The notes beneath the pieces were generated by a model. It saw nothing but the letters and a program-made list of their open reading frames with translations, was not told the DNA's origin and did no database searches. From positions 3,544,166 through 3,608,165 of the forward strand of contig NC_087069.1 of assembly GCF_963678635.1 (NCBI RefSeq): a stretch of 64,000 nucleotides of DNA, read 5' to 3'. Below are positions 29,301-39,077 of this stretch, piece after piece. This DNA comes from Symsagittifera roscoffensis (taxonomy: Eukaryota > Xenacoelomorpha > Acoela > Convolutidae). Both the position numbers and the translations under genes were made by a program. Within the stretch, counting starts at the first letter, position 1, and each line of letters starts with the position of its first letter.

Positions 29301-31467
29301 CTGTCCACTCGGGGTCATCTCTGGTCACTTCTCTTTCTAACAATCCACCCAGTATCCGCATCACTTGTGGTGTGACTTGCACCGTTTTATCCAATAATGA
29401 GAGGCTGTTTATATTCATGCGAGAGAGTTCTTGCTGGACCAGGTTCGAGCGCAGCAACAAATCCAAGGGGACCGGGTCCTCCTTGGACAGGATCTTTATC
29501 TCGGCTGCTTTCTCTACAGGTAGCTCAGGGTGCCCTGGAATTGGATGTCCTGTTTTATCCAACCATCTCGTTAAGGGAAGCTCTTCATAAGTTTCTTTGT
29601 CCAGAAACGAGAATCCCTCCTTTACTTCCGCCTGATTGGCCTGCCTCTGCTCCAATCTTTCATAGAACTCAGTTTTCTTACTGAGGCTGTCAGCATTCTG
29701 GTGTTTATCACGCATCCTATGTTCGATTATCATATGGTAGCCATCCAGTCTTAATATCCATCTACCAATATAACTCTGATCCATCGAGTAGGTCTTCAAC
29801 CAGGATAACGCTCTGTTGTCTACGCGTAACTTGAAGGGAGCGCTCCCCAAGTATGCACGGTACTTCTCCACGAAGGTGACTACTGCAAACATTTCTGCTT
29901 TTGGTGCGCCATATTTCATCTCTGTGTCACTCAAGACTTTGCTGCCGTATGCAATGGGACGGAGAACTGTTCTTCCGTTCCATTCTTGCTCTTGATGCAA
30001 TATTCCTGAGATGGCCACCACCGATGCGTCTGTGTCGAGAACATACATGCCCTTTTCTGTAGGCATGCCCAGCACTGGCGCTTCGCACAGTTCCCGCTTT
30101 ATGTTCTCGAATGCAACCTGTGCCTCATCGTTCCATTCGAACTTTTTCCCTTTGTTGCGCATCAGCTTCTGCATTGGGTACACCTTGTCCGCATATCCTC
30201 TAATGAATTCACGGTAATAATTGGCAAACCCCAGGAAGCTCATTAGTTGTGTGTCCGTCCTCGGAGCCTTCCATGTCAGCACAGCCTCTACTGCTTCTGG
30301 ATCTGGCCTCACATCATGCCTGTCCACCATTCTTCCCAGGTACTTGATCGAATCCCTAAGGATTTCACATTTCGATGGTTTGCATTTCAAGCCTGCTCTT
30401 TTCATACATCCGAAGACCTCATCGAGCCGGTCAATGTGATCCTCCAGGGTCGGTGTCGCTATGACTACGTCATCCACGTAGCACATCAAGAGATTCCCGT
30501 ACTTTTTGGTCACTCCTGTCAAAGCCTGAGCCATCAGCCTTTGAAAGGTTGCTGTTGCATTGCACAAGCCAAAGGGCATCCTCTTCCACTGGTACAACCC
30601 CAATTCGCACGCGAAACCGGTTTTTTCCCTATCCTTTTTCCGCAAAGGAACCTGCCAGAAGGCAGAACCTAAGTCCAATGTGGTGAAGAACTTGGCATCA
30701 CCAAGTTTAGATAGGCTCTCGTCTATTCGCGGTATCGGGTACGCATCTTTTATCGTTACCGCGTTCAAGTAACGAAAGTCGCAACAAAATCTAAGCTGCC
30801 CCCCTTTCATTTCCGCCATTACTACTCCGCAAGCCCACGGCGATTTCGAGGGTTCTATCATGTCGTATTCAAGCAACATTTCTATTTCCGCTCGGCACGC
30901 TTCCGATTTATGTGGCGTCATTCGCCTTGCGCCTTCCCTATGGGGAACGGCGCCCTCTTCCAGTTCGATTTCGTGTTCGACGAAATTACAGCACCCGATA
31001 TCCGCCTTGTGTTTTGAAAATACATCAGCGTTCCGATTTAGGAGGTTCCGCAATTTCTCGAAATCTCCCTCACCTATTTTTCCTTTCAAATGTTCTATTT
31101 CTGGCAAAACCGGTTTGTCAGAATCTAGTTCATATGACGAGGGGCGTTCCGGAAAATTCGAGCAGCTTGATAAGCCGTCGTCCGTTTCGGATTTCATTGA
31201 AAACAATTTATGAATAGATTTTAATTCAGTAATTCTCTTTAAGATTTTATCTTTATTTGCATGATAAGGACAGTCTTTCACACTATATTTCTTCGAGTTT
31301 TCTGTCTCCTCATAGTCGGTCCTCATCGGCAAGGCGTAGCCAAGCTTCTTTCCACGCTGGATTGAAACCGTGGTGTCCAGTGTGTTCAACAACACACTGA
31401 CACACAGTCCGTTTCGCGTTACCGAGAAGCTCCGGCCTAAAATCACCGAACTCTGACTATTTGGATT
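26281..31467 (-). CDS. pol: Pol: reverse transcriptase, RNase H, integrase (Ty3/gypsy type)
   Basis: The frame opens at 31467 and ends with TAA at 26281. There is no ATG at the start (GTG at 31446), and it overlaps the protease frame by 11 nt in +1. Counting from the GTG: RT about 170-350 with LDLGSAFWQV, MPFGLCNATATFQ and YVDD at 323-326; RNase H with DTDAS (Asp473); then an unusually long charged linker of about 490 residues with LSGE at 799, 821 and 843; integrase zinc finger His1086, His1091, Cys1121, Cys1124; catalytic Asp1152, Asp1211, Glu1247, giving D-D-35-E; and a GPF module near 1388. Beyond 1420 there is an acidic C-terminal extension of about 300 residues without a known fold. All catalytic residues I can check are present, so the enzyme set looks intact. 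Confidence 0.95.
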   Translation of the reverse strand, partial: NPNSQSSVILGRSFSVTRNGLCVSVLLNTLDTTVSIQRGKKLGYALPMRTDYEETENSKKYSVKDCPYHANKDKILKRITELKSIHKLFSMKSETDDGLSSCSNFPERPSSYELDSDKPVLPEIEHLKGKIGEGDFEKLRNLLNRNADVFSKHKADIGCCNFVEHEIELEEGAVPHREGARRMTPHKSEACRAEIEMLLEYDMIEPSKSPWACGVVMAEMKGGQLRFCCDFRYLNAVTIKDAYPIPRIDESLSKLGDAKFFTTLDLGSAFWQVPLRKKDREKTGFACELGLYQWKRMPFGLCNATATFQRLMAQALTGVTKKYGNLLMCYVDDVVIATPTLEDHIDRLDEVFGCMKRAGLKCKPSKCEILRDSIKYLGRMVDRHDVRPDPEAVEAVLTWKAPRTDTQLMSFLGFANYYREFIRGYADKVYPMQKLMRNKGKKFEWNDEAQVAFENIKRELCEAPVLGMPTEKGMYVLDTDASVVAISGILHQEQEWNGRTVLRPIAYGSKVLSDTEMKYGAPKAEMFAVVTFVEKYRAYLGSAPFKLRVDNRALSWLKTYSMDQSYIGRWILRLDGYHMIIEHRMRDKHQNADSLSKKTEFYERLEQRQANQAEVKEGFSFLDKETYEELPLTRWLDKTGHPIPGHPELPVEKAAEIKILSKEDPVPLDLLLRSNLVQQELSRMNINSLSLLDKTVQVTPQVMRILGGLLEREVTRDDPEWTAAVASLTVSEKVKIMPSRRQHEENKRDCRTIVQQLVSSIPQEILTSTSYGRKEQGSSKRKKTVTFVDREKEGEEVEQNLLQDYLSGEKDEEKNQRSQDQHPGQGNLSGESEINEEIPDEKQDRENKVLSGEFRWMRRKHRHDLEERAVSSTTSSTDDDSRNSGMDTYSDRNSSSGSELSELAIHTLLVETRARDLDREVYQDPDSDRYLIPSERVFDNAADDLETIAVSKRSISLLPQKEVVRTDLQPFEQETQPLAKIWCVKMEEDTHQPNEMNCQMRYRLSDLLRAQRNDRMTSNLKRWIENGAPDKGDLEEDSYRILRQYFMQKEGRLYLNKDGIVACKRREEDKVLYKYNAIVLPQLYQTELLFRSHDQMGHQGIDKVYQRILKRFEWPGMKKACEKWVTACLSCQQVKDPRKLRFPLQSIESSEFNEVVQIDHQKICMTDSGYNQVLVMIDHFTKYAEAVPCITASAEETCDHLINTWIARLGCPMTFQSDNGTAFVGELTKELMRRSQVAQAHSTTYHPQTNGLVERQNRTLVSMLRVYCSRYMTDWDRYLPQVMGAYNSTQHSTTGVSPHMMLTGHEKSLPLTFFYPEYEGKKTSPQVYVRDVIRRQQELNDLCRRNTQQAQARQRKRFDKKAAGAKAYSVGDYVWVFQNVIPPKGTKKLLKKWRGPFMITEVHQEGRFYRLSTGRAAHYENIKPHNPSTEDWCVPADMEEGDYLMMDPACEVNEKGTRQKNDGNEIVEDGTDTPLDLDPNEQIEADDETLPYAEEDWQDPEQTEVSKNLEPDLPFTMQTRRKDGTRPRKKYNPYGDDFVVDRIDLKKVVEEVVGLEEITVSQDIDIVDDHNDEWVDDWSKPEVEFDDEQQQSYEQDQTNLRVLEWLNEMTSDPKETSVTIQDVDRESAKYIKTERDDPSWAAQEGQLLIPASNLDLIPGMRSTGTPMDIFVRGVGVGLTHTENLIIKKLRIARETGELEAETGEEPKKPDIGRVVESYFIYQMNILVT

Positions 31468-32629
31468 TTACCTTTCTATCCAAAAAAACTGGTACCTTAT
31501 TTTCATCTGTTATTATCCTATTAATTGGTCTCTTAACATACTTTCGGTCCGGGTTTCTAATCCGTATTAGACCGTTGTTCAAGTCAATCATCACGTCAAA
31601 ATTCCTGACAAAATCTCTGCCCAAGATGAATTGGTCGGCGTCGTCCAGATTCTCTACCACCAGGAAGCTCATCCAAAGGTCTCGTCCTCCCATGTGAAGG
31701 ACCGTTATTGGTGTTCTTCCGGCTACGTAGATAGCTCCTCGATTGGCTGCAGCCAGTCGGAGATTCGTTGGAATCAGATCTTCCCGCGTGAAGCCCATTC
31801 TTTCCCAAGTTTTTATCGGCATCACACTCACTACCGCTCCTGTGTCCAGAAGCCCTGTGACTCCGATTTTTGTTCCGTTGGTGTCGAGCAGATGTGCTGT
31901 CACATCTGCTTCATATCCAATGTGTACTGCGTCTTGTTCCATCATGGCGTCATGGCCTATCCTGCGGACCTTGAGTTCCTCTTCTCCCAAATAGATCTGC
32001 CCTATTTGGTCATCATCTGTTGTTACATAAGTACTGGTGTAGATGCTGATCCCATCCACGTTCAGCATCACTTGATACGGCCCATAGACTTCTAGGTAGC
32101 GTCCATGAAGTTTCTTCATGCGAGGGCCACCCGTGGTTAGTAGTGCCCTCACAGCCCTCGACTCGGTGCGTGGCTCCATCAGCCTCAGATAGTCTGCATA
32201 TGTGTCCAAATGCATCAAAGTGAACTCAGATGGTTCACTCAGATTTCTGATTACCTGATGCCCTGCCACCGAGATTATCGATTGTATTTTACTTCCTTGC
32301 GGTGCCATACCGAACCTCTGACCAGAGATAACATTAAGTTTCATGCTCAAGCTGCTTGGTGCTTTTGCCTCTTCAACTTCCGTTGCTTCAAAGGCGTTCA
32401 GTTGCTCCTGTAATTTTTCATTCTCCAGCTCGAGTTTCACTTTTTGCTCAATCTCTTTCGTCACTAGTTCCTGCTGTACTCTATTTATAGCATCCCTTGC
32501 AGCTGCCCTATAATCGATTTTGAAGTCATCGGCCGCAGTTGCTGGTTCCGGTTCACGTGCTTCTTCTGTTACCGCTTGCATCTTCTTTGCGACCAGCTCT
32601 TGAGGTTTATCCTTTCTGCGTGCCTCCGC
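31457..32629 (-). CDS. pro: Aspartic protease region, in frame with Gag behind one stop
   Basis: The frame is continuous with Gag except for the UAA at 32630-32632; the first ATG is at 32581. From that ATG it is 374 residues. Residues 1-70 are helical, with a heptad-like KLELENEKLQ segment. The catalytic motif LLDTGAVVSV has Asp246. The C-terminal hydrophobic-glycine motif FILGRDF is at 318-324. This is a retropepsin-type protease, expected to cleave the Gag and Gag-Pol precursors. It ends at a UAG (31457-31459) where Pol is open in the +1 frame. Production by stop readthrough from Gag, or reinitiation at the ATG 48 nt downstream, are both possible; the sequence favours readthrough because the intervening 16 codons are open. 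Confidence 0.88.
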   Translation of the reverse strand, partial: AEARRKDKPQELVAKKMQAVTEEAREPEPATAADDFKIDYRAAARDAINRVQQELVTKEIEQKVKLELENEKLQEQLNAFEATEVEEAKAPSSLSMKLNVISGQRFGMAPQGSKIQSIISVAGHQVIRNLSEPSEFTLMHLDTYADYLRLMEPRTESRAVRALLTTGGPRMKKLHGRYLEVYGPYQVMLNVDGISIYTSTYVTTDDDQIGQIYLGEEELKVRRIGHDAMMEQDAVHIGYEADVTAHLLDTNGTKIGVTGLLDTGAVVSVMPIKTWERMGFTREDLIPTNLRLAAANRGAIYVAGRTPITVLHMGGRDLWMSFLVVENLDDADQFILGRDFVRNFDVMIDLNNGLIRIRNPDRKYVKRPINRIITDENKVPVFLDRKVKSK

Positions 32630-35320
32630 TTAACTCAAAAGTCGAGCCTTGCTGGCTTTCACTCCTGACAAAGCTTCTTCATGTCTTGGATGCTTGATGT
32701 TTGCCACTGCATCCCAGAATTGCGGACAATCTGATTTAAAATGACCTTCCAAGTTACAAAAGAAACACCTCGGGCCGAATTTCGCAATTACTCCTCTCAT
32801 GAAATCCTCATGATCCAACTCTGACGCATCTTCGTCCTCGAGGCTAAAGCCTATTGCTTTCATGCCTTGTTTGTAAGCTGGGCATGCTGACACATGATGG
32901 TCTGTTGAACTGCAATTAGCACAAGAACGTCTCTTGTCCATATCATCCTTCGGTTTGTACCAATTGTTCCCTTGGTTTGCTGGTCCGTTAAAATTGCCAT
33001 AATTGTTCTTGTAATATCCAGATCTCGAAGGAGGTTTCAACAAAAGATACTCTTTTGATTTGAGCCTCAACTCCTCCGGTGTTGGCGCATTAGTTGATAG
33101 TGGTGTGTAATGGGTTGCTAGCATCGTACGAAGTTCATCATTTTTCACACCATCGATGCATTTTGAGGCTACGGCCAGGTTCATCCTTCGGTTTGACTCA
33201 TCCGGTTGGCTGCGTCTTCTCAGCATTTCCAAATCATCGAGAAACTTGTCTATTGTTTCATCTTCTCGTTGCCTCCGTTTCTCGAAGCGCATCATCGCCT
33301 GGTGCCCCTGCACCCCTGATTCGAAACGGTTTAACAAGATTTCGAAGATTTTCTCTGCAGTGTCACGTTGATACTGTTTCTTGGCCATGACACAGTTCAG
33401 GGCTGTCCCTTCTAAGTTGCTGGTGAGCGCGCTGCATTCCTGTCTCTCCGACAAGTCCTCTTCCTCGAAATGCAGCTTCATTACCTCTATCCAGGTATCA
33501 ATACAGCCATCAGATTCGTCTTTGTAGCATCTTGGTTTCTTAAAGACTCTTCTGGACTTCTCACTGCGTTCATTGGTTCTTGATAACCTCGTCAGGAATG
33601 TCTCTAAAGACCTTTTCAGGGGTTCAAATGCTGTGGCCATTGCCGTAGCATCCCTTGAGTGTCCCGCTTGAGTGTCCTCACACCTTGTCGAAGGCTCTGT
33701 GTGCGGTGCATCCCTGCAATCCGAATCACCATGAGCGTTTCCCGCTTGGCCCATATGACTCCTCCTCGGGCTTGTATGCCCCATGTTGCCAGAATCGCTT
33801 CTCCCAGTCGCATGTGTGCTTTGCGTTGGTCGTTCGTTCGAGGTTTGTCTGTTCCCCGTTGAACTTGCTCTACTGTTCGGGCCCCATGCTGTATTACCCC
33901 TTGTGGCATAGCCTGATGAACTGCCCCTGCCTCTAGTGGATCCATACGTCTTCCTCCTTTGATGTTCATTGAAGTTCACCCTCGGTTCCCTGCTCGGACC
34001 TCCCGAGTTCGGCTCTCCTTCTTTTGGTCCACTCTTGCTGCTTAGTAGCCCGTCCAACCTATCCATGATAGCCTGAGTTCGCCTCTCCATCATCGCGTCT
34101 ATCTTTGTGTCAAGAGACCCAAGAGACTGCTCTTGCTGAATTCTTAACTTCTCCATGTCGGCTCTTAAGCGTAACTCCTTCTGTTCCGCCTCTCTTGTCA
34201 TTCGCGACAAGTTCCTCGTCATATGTTCGTCCGTTCTTTCTTTCAAGCGTTTTTCGCTTCTGCCAACTTCTTGTCTGTTGCGGTTTATTTCTTCCCGCAG
34301 ACTTTCTCTTTCAATGTGAACTGCTCTTTCTAGTTCACTCATCCTTATCGACATCTGTTCATTTTGTTCTCCTAAACTGCCCACTATGTTGTTTAAGGCT
34401 TCCGCTAGTGCTGCCCCGTTATCCACGAGTGGCGTCACTAGTGGCGGTGTAACCCTGTCAGTCCCAGGTAACTTCGTGCTTGTCGAGATCCGGGCCTTGA
34501 CTCTCTGCTTCAACGTCTTTTCATTATTTATTTCTGGATCCATTAACGCATTGCCTAGCCCTCTGGTTCTACTCTCTTCAGGTTGTGGCTCCGAACTTGT
34601 CCTAATCGCGAAGTCCTTTGACTGGCCCGGTGTGTTTGCCTCCTTGCTTATCGTTGTCACTACACCAAATTTGTCCATGGTTCCAGTCTCTCTTCCGACG
34701 TGTGCCTCACTCTCCTGGATCGAACCATTGAGGCTGACTTGAGATCCAAAGTCCCCTTGCTCCTCTTCATCCTCTTCCTCCTGGGACTCACCATCGTTTC
34801 CTGCTCCTCCTCCCATGCTGAATGGAAAGATGTTTCCGAAGGTGTTCTTCATTCTTTCTGAGAACGATGATGAGGTTGTTTGTTTTCCAGTTCCGCTTGC
34901 CATCATAGTGTTGTCTGTCGGAGATCTTCTAGTTGCCGTTACTTCAGTTGAGATGTCGGACAGTTCCGACATCTCCTCTCGATCCAATGTCCCGGTGGAA
35001 GTGGCAAAATCATGGCCTTGTTCTACCGGAGTAGATTCACTCGCCAGCCTTCTGCCTCTCCCTTCCAGTCCATTTACTCCCTGGTTGTCGTTCATGGTAT
35101 GGTCCGTATTGACCTCCACTTCTAACAGTTCTCTTCGCTCTTCTGAGGTCTTCTGACTTCTCGTTTCAACCATTCTGCCTGAAACCGTCTCTTCCTTATC
35201 GGACCGGGATCGCTTGATCCAATCCACAAAAGGATCGGTCATCGTTTTTCTTTGCTTTTCAGGTATGAATCTCCTAGAGCTATTACCTCGTTTTGGTATC
35301 CTTGACTTGTCTAAACTCAT
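32630..35320 (-). CDS. gag: Gag with capsid-like core and two CCHC knuckles
   Basis: 896 residues from an ATG at 35320. Residues 1-300 are acidic, Ser/Thr-rich low complexity; 310-420 are a long charged coiled coil; 430-570 are a basic Gly/Ser/Arg-rich stretch. A retrotransposon Gag core follows at about 600-770 (WIEVMKLHFEEEDL, LLNRFESGVQG, TIDKFLDDLEML). Two nucleocapsid zinc knuckles of the C-x2-C-x4-H-x4-C type lie at residues 800-813 (CANC...C) and 852-865 (CFFC...C). It should form the particle core and bind the RNA. At about 900 residues it is longer than most Ty3-type Gags because of the low-complexity N-terminus. It ends in a single UAA followed by an open in-frame protease region. 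Confidence 0.92.
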   Translation of the reverse strand: MSLDKSRIPKRGNSSRRFIPEKQRKTMTDPFVDWIKRSRSDKEETVSGRMVETRSQKTSEERRELLEVEVNTDHTMNDNQGVNGLEGRGRRLASESTPVEQGHDFATSTGTLDREEMSELSDISTEVTATRRSPTDNTMMASGTGKQTTSSSFSERMKNTFGNIFPFSMGGGAGNDGESQEEEDEEEQGDFGSQVSLNGSIQESEAHVGRETGTMDKFGVVTTISKEANTPGQSKDFAIRTSSEPQPEESRTRGLGNALMDPEINNEKTLKQRVKARISTSTKLPGTDRVTPPLVTPLVDNGAALAEALNNIVGSLGEQNEQMSIRMSELERAVHIERESLREEINRNRQEVGRSEKRLKERTDEHMTRNLSRMTREAEQKELRLRADMEKLRIQQEQSLGSLDTKIDAMMERRTQAIMDRLDGLLSSKSGPKEGEPNSGGPSREPRVNFNEHQRRKTYGSTRGRGSSSGYATRGNTAWGPNSRASSTGNRQTSNERPTQSTHATGRSDSGNMGHTSPRRSHMGQAGNAHGDSDCRDAPHTEPSTRCEDTQAGHSRDATAMATAFEPLKRSLETFLTRLSRTNERSEKSRRVFKKPRCYKDESDGCIDTWIEVMKLHFEEEDLSERQECSALTSNLEGTALNCVMAKKQYQRDTAEKIFEILLNRFESGVQGHQAMMRFEKRRQREDETIDKFLDDLEMLRRRSQPDESNRRMNLAVASKCIDGVKNDELRTMLATHYTPLSTNAPTPEELRLKSKEYLLLKPPSRSGYYKNNYGNFNGPANQGNNWYKPKDDMDKRRSCANCSSTDHHVSACPAYKQGMKAIGFSLEDEDASELDHEDFMRGVIAKFGPRCFFCNLEGHFKSDCPQFWDAVANIKHPRHEEALSGVKASKARLLS

Positions 35321-35623
35321 TCTTTATTCGTCACTTTCCTATGCCTACTCTTGACTCAATTGCTAGAGACCTTATAGTTTTATTAACAATAATAATGACA
35401 CAACACAATAAAATTCACCAGATTCTACTAAATAGTGACCACGAATCCCTGTATGTTGTCAGAGTACAGTTTGTATAAAATTTATTCACACTAGCCGATT
35501 ATCGGTCCAAAGATCTGGAAACTAGCACAATATGATGTTATCAGTCAATTTTAAAAGATAGTGTACTCACTACCCAATCAAACACAGTTTAGGTTGATTT
35601 AAAATCAAAAACAAAAAATATAT
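35321..35623 (-). other. Gag-proximal leader
   Basis: AT-rich sequence between the Gag start and the first long leader repeat. No ORF or motif is supported. Confidence 0.5.
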
Positions 35624-37350
35624 ATTGACACAATATGAATGTATATATTAAAAACGTATGTGTCTTGTACTCTTAGTCGGTCGCAGTACAATAGTCGAAC
35701 CTGTCTTTTAAAGAAAAAGCTTTCCCTGCTTGGTGCTGCACCAAACAGACAAAACTTTGAAGGCAGTTATTTTCTCAAGTGGGCGTCTATTGCACCCACC
35801 GAGTATTGTGTTACCTACCTGCCTTCGGACTGCCCGAGCTAGACCTACTAAAATCCTCAGAGCAGTCACTTTTCCCAAAAACGTATTATGTTTCAATCCA
35901 CACCAATGAGTCACGCTCTTTTTAATTTAGACTTAGTGTCGTGAATATCCGAGTTCGGACCTGTTTTGTATTAGTCTGGTTCTTTTTGAAAGGCAAGTTA
36001 CCAGTGCAGTCACTGATACCTAGCCTGTGTATTAATAACCTAATACCTCTCGCTTTTTAGTCTTTCTTTCGTTTACCTAAGTCCTTAATAAAATAATACC
36101 CCTCCGGATTGGCACAAATAGGACCCTTCCGGACTGTCAGAATATGGACCCCTCCGGATTGGGACCCCTCCGAGTTAGTTAATAGTAGACCCCTCCGGAT
36201 TTGGACCCCTCCGAATTAGCAACTATAAGACCCCTCCGGATTCGGACCCCTCCGGTTTTGTGGAAAGTAGACCCCTCCGGATTCGGAACCCTCTGACTTT
36301 GAAAAATTTCGACCCCTCCGGATTGGGAGCCCTTAGCTCTTTCAAAGTAGCTTTTCGTAGTTTTCTTAATTTCAGCTTATACCCCTCCGGATACGTTCTG
36401 CGTTGCTTTTATGCTGTTTGAATTAACTGGGAAGGGTATAGGGTCCTTTCCTAGACCCCTCCGGATTGAAGTTAAGGCACTTATTTGACAATTCACACTA
36501 ACGGTGAAGGGTCTTATCACTTGCCTAATTTCGACTCTATTATGGTTGTCTTGTGCCTTCAGCCCTCCCTTTTTGTCTAGAACTGTCTTAAGTTACTTAG
36601 TTCAATCGCTATCAACTTTTGGTAGGGGTATAAGGGTTTTTTAGAAAAATTTATAAAACGTGAAGGGTGTACCCCTCCGGATTTGTGTAATTTGCTAAAA
36701 ACAATCTCAAAATAATTTTCTCGCTCGCTTTTTCGAGTAATTCTCTTTCCTACTAGTAAGTTCTGCTAATTTCTGATCTATTGGTACCAAGATCAACTCA
36801 ATATGCTCTGTAGTTCCAAAGTTATTAACCAAAACGTCTTTTTTCCAAACTCAAAAATTTTCTCTCTTATAGGTTCCGCCTAACTTTTTCCGCAAATCTG
36901 GTCCTTTCGACCTAAAAATTATTGATCTGAGCTCAGAAGGCCTATACTCTTCTAGTTCAATGCAAAAGACCCGATCTAAAACGCTTTTGTAGAAAAATTT
37001 TGCGAAAAACTATGCTACCTGGACCCCTCCGGATTGATGAATCCACCAAATCAAACACGTTATGTTCGATTTCTCTGCAACCCGGAAGGCTTTCGGGTAG
37101 CGGGTTTTAAAACTCGTAGATTCACCAGTGGACGTTGTCCGATCAACTATTTTTACTGTCCTAACTCAAAGATTTCAAAAAATTTTCTGATTTTATAGTG
37201 TTTCTTACTATCAAAAAATGGGAAAATTTGGTTTTTTGTACCAAACTAGTTCCAACCACTTCCGAACTAAAGTTAACCGGTTCTACTTATTACAGTAGTG
37301 CAGTTACGATGTAACACACTAACTTAGCGCTTTTTTCCGTTTCAAAAAAT
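35624..37350 (-). repeat. Leader repeat copy 1 (1,727 bp) with CCCCTCCGGATT motifs
   Basis: Direct tandem repeat with 37351-39077; I noticed only about two differences (for example near 35932 and 36838). Inside, at about 36098-37025, CCCCTCCGGAT occurs around ten times on the + strand, with several degenerate versions (CCCTTCCGGAC, CCCCTCCGAG). Between 36147 and 36320 copies are densely packed. No coding frame is supported. Confidence 0.95.
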
Positions 37351-39077
37351 ATTGACACAATATGAATGTATATATTAAAAACGTATGTGTCTTGTACTCT
37401 TAGTCGGTCGCAGTACAATAGTCGAACCTGTCTTTTAAAGAAAAAGCTTTCCCTGCTTGGTGCTGCACCAAACAGACAAAACTTTGAAGGCAGTTATTTT
37501 CTCAAGTGGGCGTCTATTGCACCCACCGAGTATTGTGTTACCTACCTGCCTTCGGACTGCCCGAGCTAGACCTACTAAAATCCTCAGAGCAGTCACTTTT
37601 CCCAAAAACGTATTATGTTTCAATCCACACCAATGAGTCACGCTCTTTTTACTTTAGACTTAGTGTCGTGAATATCCGAGTTCGGACCTGTTTTGTATTA
37701 GTCTGGTTCTTTTTGAAAGGCAAGTTACCAGTGCAGTCACTGATACCTAGCCTGTGTATTAATAACCTAATACCTCTCGCTTTTTAGTCTTTCTTTCGTT
37801 TACCTAAGTCCTTAATAAAATAATACCCCTCCGGATTGGCACAAATAGGACCCTTCCGGACTGTCAGAATATGGACCCCTCCGGATTGGGACCCCTCCGA
37901 GTTAGTTAATAGTAGACCCCTCCGGATTTGGACCCCTCCGAATTAGCAACTATAAGACCCCTCCGGATTCGGACCCCTCCGGTTTTGTGGAAAGTAGACC
38001 CCTCCGGATTCGGAACCCTCTGACTTTGAAAAATTTCGACCCCTCCGGATTGGGAGCCCTTAGCTCTTTCAAAGTAGCTTTTCGTAGTTTTCTTAATTTC
38101 AGCTTATACCCCTCCGGATACGTTCTGCGTTGCTTTTATGCTGTTTGAATTAACTGGGAAGGGTATAGGGTCCTTTCCTAGACCCCTCCGGATTGAAGTT
38201 AAGGCACTTATTTGACAATTCACACTAACGGTGAAGGGTCTTATCACTTGCCTAATTTCGACTCTATTATGGTTGTCTTGTGCCTTCAGCCCTCCCTTTT
38301 TGTCTAGAACTGTCTTAAGTTACTTAGTTCAATCGCTATCAACTTTTGGTAGGGGTATAAGGGTTTTTTAGAAAAATTTATAAAACGTGAAGGGTGTACC
38401 CCTCCGGATTTGTGTAATTTGCTAAAAACAATCTCAAAATAATTTTCTCGCTCGCTTTTTCGAGTAATTCTCTTTCCTACTAGTAAGTTCTGCTAATTTC
38501 TGATCTATTGGTACCAAGATCAACTCAATATGCTCTGTAGTTCCAAAGTTATTAACCAAAACGTTTTTTTTCCAAACTCAAAAATTTTCTCTCTTATAGG
38601 TTCCGCCTAACTTTTTCCGCAAATCTGGTCCTTTCGACCTAAAAATTATTGATCTGAGCTCAGAAGGCCTATACTCTTCTAGTTCAATGCAAAAGACCCG
38701 ATCTAAAACGCTTTTGTAGAAAAATTTTGCGAAAAACTATGCTACCTGGACCCCTCCGGATTGATGAATCCACCAAATCAAACACGTTATGTTCGATTTC
38801 TCTGCAACCCGGAAGGCTTTCGGGTAGCGGGTTTTAAAACTCGTAGATTCACCAGTGGACGTTGTCCGATCAACTATTTTTACTGTCCTAACTCAAAGAT
38901 TTCAAAAAATTTTCTGATTTTATAGTGTTTCTTACTATCAAAAAATGGGAAAATTTGGTTTTTTGTACCAAACTAGTTCCAACCACTTCCGAACTAAAGT
39001 TAACCGGTTCTACTTATTACAGTAGTGCAGTTACGATGTAACACACTAACTTAGCGCTTTTTTCCGTTTCAAAAAAT
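37351..39077 (-). repeat. Leader repeat copy 2 (1,727 bp)
   Basis: Second head-to-tail copy, with its motif cluster at about 37825-38760. The repeat border falls at an AAAAAATATTGACAC versus AAAAAATATCGATAT difference. The near identity means the duplication is as young as the insertion or younger. Confidence 0.95.

Noticed and set aside
30247-30672. 141-codon + strand ORF and many similar + strand ORFs inside 16393-35320
   Set aside because: They lie antisense to clearly conserved Gag/Pol/ORF4-6 frames and have no motif of their own; antisense shadows of low-stop coding sequence.
36090-37030. Regularly spaced repeats resembling a CRISPR array
   Set aside because: Eukaryotic retroelement leader, motif of about 12 nt with variable spacing, no cas genes.
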